Origin: Hyphomicrobiales bacterium
GTDB taxonomy: Bacteria; Pseudomonadota; Alphaproteobacteria; Rhizobiales; Rhizobiaceae
Direction of reading: 5' to 3'
Assembly (NCBI GenBank): GCA_900472925.1
Contig: UCJU01000001.1
Coordinates: 62,001 to 126,000, forward strand
DNA length: 64,000 nucleotides
Numbering within the stretch: position 1 is the first letter of the stretch; each line of letters begins with the position of its first letter. The notes beneath the pieces are model-generated. The model ran no database searches. It had not been told where the DNA came from and saw only the letters and a list, made by a program, of their open reading frames with translations. Below, in pieces: positions 57,932-64,000 of this stretch. A program made the translations under genes and the position numbers.

Positions 57932-58423
57932 ATGGTATCGAAACGGCTTTCGCGTCTCGAAGGACACCGCCGCAAGTTTCTCGCTGTCATCGATGGAACG
58001 CCGGAATGCGAAAGGGCCGTTCACTATGCGGGTCGTCGCGCGAAAAACTCCAATGGCGCGCTCGTGCTTCTCTATGTGATACCGGAAGGCGATTTCCAGC
58101 AATGGCTCGGCGTCGAACAGATCATGCGTGCGGAAGCGCGCGAAGAGGCCGAAGCGTCGCTGGCCAAAGTGGCGCAAAAGGTGCGTGAGAGTGTCGGGAT
58201 GGAGCCGGAGGCGGTGATCCGCGAAGGCAATGCTGCCGAACAGATTCACGGCCTGATCGATGAGGACCGCGATATCGCTATTCTCGTGCTTGCGGCGGGA
58301 TCGACCAAAGAAGGTCCGGGCCCGCTCGTGTCCTCCATCGCTGGACGTGGCGCGGCCTTTCCAATCCCGGTGACGGTTTTGCCGGATACATTGACCGACG
58401 AGGAAATCGACGCTCTCTGCTGA
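57932..58423 (+). CDS. Universal stress protein UspA family
   Basis: A 163-residue Usp domain. The first strand is KFLAVIDGTPECERAVHYAGRRAKN, and the C-terminal ATP-binding motif appears as LAAGSTKEGPGPLVSSIAGRGAAFPIPVTVLP, a variant of G-x2-G-x9-GS. Usp proteins help under starvation and stress; a specific task is not shown. It appears to have its own promoter and sits between trpS and nfuA. Confidence 0.88.
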   Translation: MVSKRLSRLEGHRRKFLAVIDGTPECERAVHYAGRRAKNSNGALVLLYVIPEGDFQQWLGVEQIMRAEAREEAEASLAKVAQKVRESVGMEPEAVIREGNAAEQIHGLIDEDRDIAILVLAAGSTKEGPGPLVSSIAGRGAAFPIPVTVLPDTLTDEEIDALC

Positions 58424-58459
58424 GGGGCGGATTTCTTGAATGTGTTTATCATGTCAGGA

Positions 58460-58489
58460 CTTGAAGTTGATCTTCGTCCGGCGTATTTT
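58460..58489 (+). promoter_or_regulatory. Promoter of nfuA
   Basis: TTGAAG (58461-58466; CTTGAA from 58460) and TATTTT (58484-58489) are 17 nt apart. The -10 overlaps the Irr-type box, so binding there should block transcription. Confidence 0.5.
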
Positions 58490-58503
58490 GGAAGTATTCT
58501 AAA
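58487..58503. promoter_or_regulatory. Irr-type iron control element (ICE)
   Basis: TTTGGAAGTATTCTAAA matches the ICE consensus TTTRGAAYNRTTCYAAA at 16 of 17 positions, as I recall the consensus. It overlaps the -10 of nfuA and lies 39 nt before its ATG. Irr is the rhizobial regulator that acts under iron limitation. Confidence 0.65.
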
Positions 58504-58541
58504 TTGCGGGACGTCGATTGCGTATCCCGAAGGAGATTGCA

Positions 58542-59105
58542 ATGTTCATTCAGACGGAATCCACGCCGAACCCGGCGACGCTGAAGTTTCTTCCGGGCAA
58601 AGTCGTGCTGGAAAGCGGCACAGCGGAATTTCTGAATGCCACGCAGGCGCAGGCGTCTCCTCTGGCTGCGGTTCTGTTCGAGATTCCGGGCGTCACAGGC
58701 GTCTATTACGGCTTTGATTTCATCACGGTTTCCAAGGACGGTGCCGAATGGCAGCATCTGAAGCCAGCGATCCTCGGCTCGATCATGGAGCACTTCATGT
58801 CCGGTCGCCCGCTGATGGGGACGGCCGTTTCAGCGGAAATTTCCGATGAGGAAGAAGAGTTCTTCGAGGCAGGCGACGAGACGATCGTGGCCACCATCAA
58901 GGAGCTTCTGGAAACCCGCGTGCGCCCTGCCGTTGCGCAAGATGGCGGCGACATCACCTTCCGTGGTTTCCGCGATGGCACCGTGTTTCTCAACATGAAG
59001 GGCGCATGCTCCGGTTGCCCGTCTTCCACGGCAACCCTAAAGCACGGCGTGCAGAACCTGCTGCGCCACTTCGTTCCTGAAGTGCAAGAAGTCGAAGCCG
59101 TCTAA
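58542..59105 (+). CDS. nfuA: NfuA-type iron-sulfur cluster carrier
   Basis: A 187-residue protein with an N-terminal Nfu_N domain (MFIQTESTPNPATLKFLPG, VYYGFDFITVSKD) and a C-terminal NifU-like domain. The latter has RPAVAQDGGDITFRGF and the cluster-binding cysteines in GACSGCPSS (CxxC). It receives and passes on Fe-S clusters. The start ATG 58542 has AGGAG seven bases before it. The Irr-type box over the promoter suggests that it is turned down when iron is scarce. tsaB follows after 18 nt. Confidence 0.94.
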   Translation: MFIQTESTPNPATLKFLPGKVVLESGTAEFLNATQAQASPLAAVLFEIPGVTGVYYGFDFITVSKDGAEWQHLKPAILGSIMEHFMSGRPLMGTAVSAEISDEEEEFFEAGDETIVATIKELLETRVRPAVAQDGGDITFRGFRDGTVFLNMKGACSGCPSSTATLKHGVQNLLRHFVPEVQEVEAV

Positions 59106-59123
59106 TAAAGGGCGGCTCATTCC

Positions 59124-59792
59124 ATGATCGTACTTTCCATCGACACGTCAGGTGTAGATTGTTCTGCCTGCCTCTATGACAGCGCGGCGGACGTCGTGCT
59201 GGGCGAAGTGACCGAAAATATCGGTAAGGGCCATGCAGAACTGCTGATGGGCATCATCGATGGCACGTTGCAGCAGGCTTCCCTCGCATTGAAAGACGTT
59301 CAACGGATCGCGGTCACCATCGGTCCAGGGTCGTTTACCGGTATTCGCGTGGGCGTGGCCGCCGCTCGTGGTTTCGCGCTGTCGCTGGGCATCGAGGCGG
59401 TGGGCATCACGACGTTGGAAACACTGGCGGGGCATTATCATTTCCAAAATCCGGGCATGCCGGTTGCCGTCGGGTTGGAGGCCAAGCGAGACGAAGCTTA
59501 CCTCCAGACCTTTGCCGCAGACGGATCGCCTTTGAGCGATGCAGCACTGCTGTCGTTAGACGATGCAAAAGCTGCGCTTGCGGGTTTTGCTGGCACCGTC
59601 ATCGGCTCTGCTGCACCGCTGTTCAGTGGCGGGCAGACAGGTTCCGGGCCTGACAGGTTTGCGATTACGACCGTCGCCCGCATCGGTGCTGAGAAGCCGC
59701 AGGGCATGCGCAAGCCAGCACCGCTTTATCTGCGTGGACCGGACGCCAAGCCACAGTCAGGTTTTGCACTGGAACGCCGCCCGGTTGCCTGA
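59124..59792 (+). CDS. tsaB: tRNA t6A synthesis factor TsaB
   Basis: A 222-residue protein of the ASKHA fold. The phosphate-1 region is VLSIDTSGVDCSACLYD, and ITIGPGSFTGIRVGVAAARGFAL is the TsaB signature. With TsaD, TsaE and TsaC it makes threonylcarbamoyl-adenosine at tRNA position 37. The adjacent rimI gene matches the common tsaB-rimI pairing. Confidence 0.94.
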   Translation: MIVLSIDTSGVDCSACLYDSAADVVLGEVTENIGKGHAELLMGIIDGTLQQASLALKDVQRIAVTIGPGSFTGIRVGVAAARGFALSLGIEAVGITTLETLAGHYHFQNPGMPVAVGLEAKRDEAYLQTFAADGSPLSDAALLSLDDAKAALAGFAGTVIGSAAPLFSGGQTGSGPDRFAITTVARIGAEKPQGMRKPAPLYLRGPDAKPQSGFALERRPVA

Positions 59793-59831
59793 TAGGCCCA
59801 TTCGCAGTTTGGATGTGGGTGATTCCTTTCG

Positions 59832-60326
59832 ATGTTTGACGATTACCTCAGTTGGAAACCTTACTTCGAGATCGTAGCCATGGGTCACGGAGACTGTGTC
59901 GAAGTCGCCGAACTGCATGGGTCGCGGTTCTCACGTCCCTGGAATGACGGCGAGTTTTCAAGCCTGCTCAGCCAGAGCAGCGTATTTGGCGCGGTCGCAC
60001 GCCAGACCAACGCCTTCTTCAGCAAACCGATGGGCGGCTTCGTTCTATCGAGAGAGGCGGCTGGCGAAGCTGAAATTCTGACCGTTGCCGTGAGTGAGAA
60101 ATTTGGACGCAGCGGTCTCGGTTGGCGGTTGATGCAGGCGGCCATGCGCGAGGCAGGGATGCGCGGGGCCGAAACCATGTTTCTCGAAGTCGATGGCAGT
60201 AACTCGTCGGCGGTCGGACTTTATAGAAAGCTGGGCTTCAAAACCGTGGCCGAGCGGCAGGCCTACTACACTGCCAAGGACGGCACGAAATCGACGGCGC
60301 TTGTCATGCGCCGTGATCTTCGTTAG
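59832..60326 (+). CDS. rimI: Ribosomal-protein-alanine N-acetyltransferase RimI
   Basis: A 164-residue GNAT acetyltransferase. The acetyl-CoA motif is ILTVAVSEKFGRSGLGWRLMQAAM, a Q/R-x2-G-x-G/A variant, and MFLEVDGSNSSAVGLYRKLGFKTVAERQAYY is typical of RimI. In E. coli it acetylates the N terminus of S18; substrates may be wider here. It is 39 bp after tsaB, within the same transcript. Confidence 0.9.
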   Translation: MFDDYLSWKPYFEIVAMGHGDCVEVAELHGSRFSRPWNDGEFSSLLSQSSVFGAVARQTNAFFSKPMGGFVLSREAAGEAEILTVAVSEKFGRSGLGWRLMQAAMREAGMRGAETMFLEVDGSNSSAVGLYRKLGFKTVAERQAYYTAKDGTKSTALVMRRDLR

Positions 60327-60392
60327 TTCGTGGTAAAGACCTAAACTGCGCTTGAGCGCCATTCCAACGGAAGCATCTGAGAGTTACGAGAC

Positions 60393-60821
60393 GTGATAGA
60401 CCTTTCGAAAACGCTGGAAGAATTATGTGCCGAGCGCGGTATGCGTATGACCGATCAGCGTCGTGTGATTGCCCGCGTCTTGCAGCAATCCGAAGATCAT
60501 CCGGATGTGGAAGAGCTTTACCGGCGCTCGTCAGCTGTCGATCCACGCATCTCGATTTCCACGGTCTATCGCACGGTCAAGCTTTTCGAGGATGCCGGAA
60601 TCATCGAGCGCCACGACTTCCGCGATGGGCGCTCGCGTTACGAAACCATGCCGGAAGAGCACCACGATCACCTGATCGATCTGAAAAACAGCGTCGTCAT
60701 CGAGTTCCGCTCAGCTGAAATCGAAGCGCTTCAGGAAAAAATTGCGCGTGAACACGGCTTCAAGCTGGTGGATCACAGACTCGAACTATACGGCGTGCCG
60801 CTAAAGCCAGAAGATGGCTAG
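60393..60821 (+). CDS. mur: Fur family regulator (Mur-like manganese regulator)
   Basis: A 142-residue Fur-fold repressor. The winged helix is RMTDQRRVIARVLQQSEDHPDVEELYRRSSAVDPRISISTVYRTVKLFEDAGII. The regulatory metal site includes EEHHDHLIDL. Where E. coli Fur has the zinc-binding pair C-x2-C (LICLDCGKV), this protein has LIDLKNSVV, so both cysteines are missing, as in rhizobial Fur/Mur. In rhizobia Mur represses manganese uptake genes with Mn(II). The start is GTG 60393. Fur is the alternative name. Confidence 0.9.
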   Translation: MIDLSKTLEELCAERGMRMTDQRRVIARVLQQSEDHPDVEELYRRSSAVDPRISISTVYRTVKLFEDAGIIERHDFRDGRSRYETMPEEHHDHLIDLKNSVVIEFRSAEIEALQEKIAREHGFKLVDHRLELYGVPLKPEDG

Positions 60822-60852
60822 CCGGACATGAAGCCACGGAGCGGATAAAGCG

Positions 60853-61653
60853 ATGATGTGGTTGCGCGTGATATATTTCACCATTGTCCTGACGCTGGTC
60901 ACGCTTGTTCTGTTGCCGGTGCAACTTCTTGGCCTTTATTTCGATTGGCCGATCCGCCGCCGCTTGCCGCGATTGTGGCACAGGGTCGCCTGTCACCTGC
61001 TTGGTATAAAGGTCCATGTCCATGGCAAGGTCGAGACCGACAAGCCTTTGCTTCTGGTGGTCAACCATGTGTCCTGGACCGACATCATGGTTTTGGGCAG
61101 CACCGCAGATGTGGTGTTCATCGCCAAAACAGAGGTGCGTGACTGGCCGATCTTCGGGGTTTTGGCACGTCTGCAAAAAACGATTTTCGTCACGCGTGAT
61201 CAGAAGCGCAGCGCGGGTGAGCAGGTCAACGAGATCGCACAGCGTCTCGCAAATGGCGAAATCGTCGTTCTTTTCCCCGAGGGCACGACGTCGGACGGCA
61301 ACCGACTTCTTCCTGTCAAATCTTCGCTTTTTGGCGCAGCCTCCAGTGCAGCAGAGCAGGTTTCCGGCCAGATGGTGAATGTGCAGCCGGTGGCGATCGC
61401 CTATACCGGCATTCAAGGCATGGCGATGGGCCGTTACCACCGCCCGGTTGCGGCATGGCCGGGAAGTATCGAATTGGTGCCGTCGTTTTTGGGAATCATG
61501 AAGGCGGGTACCATTGATGTCGATGTCTCACTCGGAGAGGCGATTTCTTTCCATCGTGGCGATAATCGCAAGACGTTGAGCGCAGAGGCGACGACCTCTA
61601 TTCGCACCATGCTGAATTTCAGTTTGCGTGGCGGATGGCGAAAGTCTCGCTGA
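60853..61653 (+). CDS. olsA: Lyso-ornithine lipid acyltransferase OlsA (PlsC family)
   Basis: A 266-residue membrane acyltransferase. A hydrophobic helix at residues 3-28 anchors it. The catalytic NHVSWTD box (HX4D) and the FPEGTTSDGNRLLPVKSSLF box are intact. PlsC-type enzymes make phosphatidic acid, whereas OlsA adds the second acyl chain to lyso-ornithine lipid. I choose OlsA because in S. meliloti, as I recall, olsA directly precedes miaB and phoH, as here. A general PlsC role cannot be excluded from sequence alone. Confidence 0.82.
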   Translation: MMWLRVIYFTIVLTLVTLVLLPVQLLGLYFDWPIRRRLPRLWHRVACHLLGIKVHVHGKVETDKPLLLVVNHVSWTDIMVLGSTADVVFIAKTEVRDWPIFGVLARLQKTIFVTRDQKRSAGEQVNEIAQRLANGEIVVLFPEGTTSDGNRLLPVKSSLFGAASSAAEQVSGQMVNVQPVAIAYTGIQGMAMGRYHRPVAAWPGSIELVPSFLGIMKAGTIDVDVSLGEAISFHRGDNRKTLSAEATTSIRTMLNFSLRGGWRKSR

Positions 61654-61703
61654 TCGCGCATTTTTCTGTTTAATATGGCGCCTGAAAACATTAGATAACG
61701 GCC

Positions 61704-63125
61704 ATGACCCAGGAATTGATCGGCCTCGAGGCCAACCCACTTGTTCTTCGCGAAGGCGCAAACAGCCGCAAGGTCTTCATCAAGACCTATGGCTGCCAGA
61801 TGAACGTCTATGATTCCGTTCGTATGGGGGACGCTCTGGCCAAGGACGGTTACGAGCCGACCGAAGATATTGACGAGGCAGATCTCGTTCTTCTCAACAC
61901 CTGCCACATCCGCGAAAGAGCTGCCGAAAAGGTTTATTCCGCCTTGGGTCGCTTGCGGGACATGAAGACGTCCCGTGCGGAGCAGGGCCGCGAATTCATG
62001 ATCGGCGTTGCCGGGTGTGTGGCTCAGGCTGAGGGAGAGGAAATTTTGCGCCGGGCGCCAGCGGTAGACGTTGTCATCGGTCCGCAGACTTACCACCGCT
62101 TGCCGGACGCGCTGAAGCGCGCGCGCGGTGGTGAGCGTGTCATCGAAACGGAATATGCCGTTGAAGATAAGTTTGAGCATCTGCCCTTGGCAGAAAAGGC
62201 AAAAGTCCGCTCGCGTGGCGTCACGGCATTTTTGACGGTGCAGGAAGGGTGCGACAAGTTCTGTACCTTCTGCGTGGTGCCTTATACGCGTGGCTCCGAA
62301 GTTTCGCGACCCGTGCAGCAGATTATCGACGAAGCATCGCGACTGGCCGAGTCCGGTGTCCGGGAAATCACGCTGCTGGGCCAGAACGTCAACGCCTGGC
62401 GGTCAACGGGTCCCAATGGCGGGCAATGGGGTCTGGCCGAGTTGCTGTATCGGCTTGCCGAAATCCCCGGTATCGCCCGCTTGCGTTACACGACAAGCCA
62501 TCCGCGAGACATGGACGATCAGCTCATCGGCGCCCATCGCGATCTGCGCATGTTGATGCCGTATCTCCATTTGCCGGTGCAATCCGGCTCTGACGTTATC
62601 CTGAAAGCCATGAACCGACGCCATACGGCTGAAGAGTATATTAGGCTTATTGAAAAGATTCGTGGAGCCCGCCCTGATATTGCCATGTCTGGAGACTTCA
62701 TTGTTGGTTTCCCGGGCGAGACGGATCAGGATTTCGCTGACACGCTCGCCATCGTGGAGCAGGTGAAATACGCGCAGGCCTTCTCGTTCAAATATTCCAC
62801 ACGTCCCGGCACGCCCGGCGCGGATTTGATAGATCAGGTGCCGGAAGATGTGAAAAGCGAACGGCTGGAGCGTCTTCAGGCTTTGTTGTTGAAACAACAG
62901 CAGGAATTTGCCGGTTCGCTGGTGGGCAAGACGATGGATGTGTTGCTGGAAAAGCCCGGTCGCATGCCGGGGCAGTTGATTGGACGATCTCCTTGGCTGC
63001 AATCTGTGAATCTTGATGCAAACGACATGAAAATCGGCGACATTGTTCATGTACGAATCACCGCAACGGGTCCAAACAGCTTGTTTGCCGAGGTGGCAGA
63101 CAGCGAGAGTAAGGACCGACACTGA
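61704..63125 (+). CDS. miaB: tRNA-2-methylthio-N6-dimethylallyladenosine synthase MiaB
   Basis: A 473-residue radical SAM methylthiotransferase. The N-terminal cluster cysteines are in [20 protein letters not shown] and [10 protein letters not shown]. The radical SAM motif is [10 protein letters not shown]-terminal TRAM domain binds tRNA. It adds the methylthio group to i6A37. It is 50 bp after olsA and 21 bp before phoH. Confidence 0.96.
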   Translation: MTQELIGLEANPLVLREGANSRKVFIKTYGCQMNVYDSVRMGDALAKDGYEPTEDIDEADLVLLNTCHIRERAAEKVYSALGRLRDMKTSRAEQGREFMIGVAGCVAQAEGEEILRRAPAVDVVIGPQTYHRLPDALKRARGGERVIETEYAVEDKFEHLPLAEKAKVRSRGVTAFLTVQEGCDKFCTFCVVPYTRGSEVSRPVQQIIDEASRLAESGVREITLLGQNVNAWRSTGPNGGQWGLAELLYRLAEIPGIARLRYTTSHPRDMDDQLIGAHRDLRMLMPYLHLPVQSGSDVILKAMNRRHTAEEYIRLIEKIRGARPDIAMSGDFIVGFPGETDQDFADTLAIVEQVKYAQAFSFKYSTRPGTPGADLIDQVPEDVKSERLERLQALLLKQQQEFAGSLVGKTMDVLLEKPGRMPGQLIGRSPWLQSVNLDANDMKIGDIVHVRITATGPNSLFAEVADSESKDRH

Positions 63126-63146
63126 CTTGGACGGGAGCCTGACCGC

Positions 63147-64000
63147 TTGAACGCACACGAATTGGTATCACCCCCATCGCGCCAGCCACGCCCAGCCGCG
63201 ACCGACGCCAATCACTTCGTCCTCACGTTCGAGAATAACAGGATAGCCGGAGAGCTATTCGGTCAGTTCGATCAGAACCTTAAATTGTTGGAGCAGCGGC
63301 TCAACATCGATGCGCGGCCGCGCGGCAATTCGGTTGCCATAACCGGTGATCTTGTTGCCACCAATCAGGCACGCCGTGCGCTGGACACGCTCTATGAGCG
63401 CCTGTTGAAAGGCGGAACGGTTGAGGTGTCGGATGTGGAAGGTGCCATTCGCATGGCGATGGCGGCTGACGATCAGCTGATCCTGCCCACCATGGAGCGC
63501 AAAGCCAAAATTTCCATGGCGCAGATTTCCACCCGCAAGAAAACAATCGCTGCCCGCACGCCAACGCAGGATGTTTACATGCGGGCGCTGGAACAGTCGG
63601 AGCTGGTCTTTGGTGTTGGCCCCGCGGGAACGGGCAAAACCTATCTCGCCGTGGCACATGCAGCCCAGCTTCTGGAGCGCGGCGCGGTGGATCGCATCAT
63701 CCTGTCACGCCCCGCCGTCGAGGCCGGTGAGCGTTTGGGCTTTCTTCCAGGCGATATGAAGGAAAAGGTCGATCCTTACCTGCGACCGCTCTATGACGCG
63801 CTTTATGACATGATGCCGGGTGACAAGGTGGAACGCGCCATTCAGGCCGGTGTCATTGAAATCGCGCCACTGGCCTTCATGCGTGGGCGTACACTTGCCA
63901 ACGCAGTTGTCATCCTTGACGAAGCACAAAACACCACGACGATGCAGATGAAGATGTTTCTGACGCGTCTTGGCGAAAAGGGCCGAATGATCGTCACCGG
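63147..64000 (+). CDS. phoH: PhoH-like ATPase (partial)
   Basis: The gene runs off the right edge after about 284 codons. An N-terminal KH-like region (residues ~25-110) is followed by the ATPase with Walker A VGPAGTGKTYLAVAHAA, then LSRPAVEAGERLGFLPGDMKEKVDPYLRPLYDAL and Walker B VVILDEAQNTT, all PhoH hallmarks. The start appears to be TTG 63147, with GGGAG upstream. In rhizobia phoH is followed by ybeY and a CorC-type gene; those would lie outside the window. It is thought to act in RNA metabolism with YbeY. Confidence 0.93.
   Translation, partial: MNAHELVSPPSRQPRPAATDANHFVLTFENNRIAGELFGQFDQNLKLLEQRLNIDARPRGNSVAITGDLVATNQARRALDTLYERLLKGGTVEVSDVEGAIRMAMAADDQLILPTMERKAKISMAQISTRKKTIAARTPTQDVYMRALEQSELVFGVGPAGTGKTYLAVAHAAQLLERGAVDRIILSRPAVEAGERLGFLPGDMKEKVDPYLRPLYDALYDMMPGDKVERAIQAGVIEIAPLAFMRGRTLANAVVILDEAQNTTTMQMKMFLTRLGEKGRMIVT

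Overview
The window is 64 kb of core chromosome from an alphaproteobacterium of the Rhizobiaceae (Agrobacterium/Rhizobium/Sinorhizobium type). The evidence is the gene neighbourhoods lptC-lptA-lptB-rpoN-hpf-ptsN, ffs-dnaX-ybaB-recR and olsB-mutS-glnD-murJ, a DctB/DctD pair, both ornithine-lipid acyltransferases, a Fur-type regulator without the CxxC pair, and small RNAs with anti-Shine-Dalgarno loops typical of rhizobia. I saw no insertion sequence, prophage, integrase, tRNA, rRNA operon or CRISPR array. Coding density is high and composition looks even.

Layout. 1-2.8 kb (minus): dctD (cut by the window edge), dctB, rpmF. 3-6.7 kb (minus): a broken DUF1868 gene and polA. 6.8-10.7 kb: an EcpR1-like sRNA, a MarR regulator, an M20 dipeptidase, an orphan intergenic region with a CtrA-type site and a free-standing terminator, cspA with a long leader, an alpha-r14/NfeR1 (suhB-type) sRNA and a YbaK-type deacylase. 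10.8-16.9 kb: a class A penicillin-binding protein, cytochrome c (cycM type), kdsB-pheA, and nudC with a HIT protein. 17-22 kb: ffs, dnaX, ybaB, a MOSC protein, recR, a lytic transglycosylase. 22-26.7 kb: ubiB, ubiE, mutM, an enoyl-CoA hydratase, rpsT. 26.8-29 kb: a long dnaA leader with a cluster of GANTC sites, then dnaA. 29-30.5 kb: a small locus of a membrane protein, a SRPBCC protein and a divergent ArsR-family regulator sharing a long perfect inverted repeat; it is the most accessory-looking part. 30.5-35.2 kb: hemW, rdgB, rph, then hrcA-grpE. 35.2-41.5 kb (minus): alpha/beta hydrolase, ptsN, hpf, rpoN, lptB, lptA, lptC. 41.7-46 kb (plus): sppA, ihfB, a LapA-domain protein, two RNA methyltransferases and lspA. 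46-64 kb (plus): hybrid histidine kinase, olsB, mutS, glnD, murJ, trpS, uspA, nfuA with an Irr-type box, tsaB, rimI, fur/mur, olsA, miaB and phoH (cut by the window edge).

Themes. Envelope building recurs (PBP1A, KDO activation, LPS transport, MurJ, lytic transglycosylase, SppA, LspA, OlsA/OlsB). Nitrogen and carbon control is represented by rpoN, ptsN, glnD and the sigma-54 activator dctD. Replication and repair are represented by polA, dnaX, recR, mutM, mutS and dnaA. Cell-cycle signals appear as sequence motifs: a CtrA-type site, GANTC sites before dnaA, and an EcpR1-like sRNA whose S. meliloti relative is reported to act on dnaA and gcrA mRNAs. Iron handling appears as an Irr-type box before nfuA and the fur/mur gene 2 kb further on.

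The most promising poorly described items are the ArsR/SRPBCC/membrane-protein locus with its symmetric operator, the possible CtrA-linked short transcript at 9.08-9.25 kb, and the GANTC cluster of the dnaA leader. I did not find a clearly new multi-gene system. All family assignments come from reading motifs and recalling families, not from a database search.
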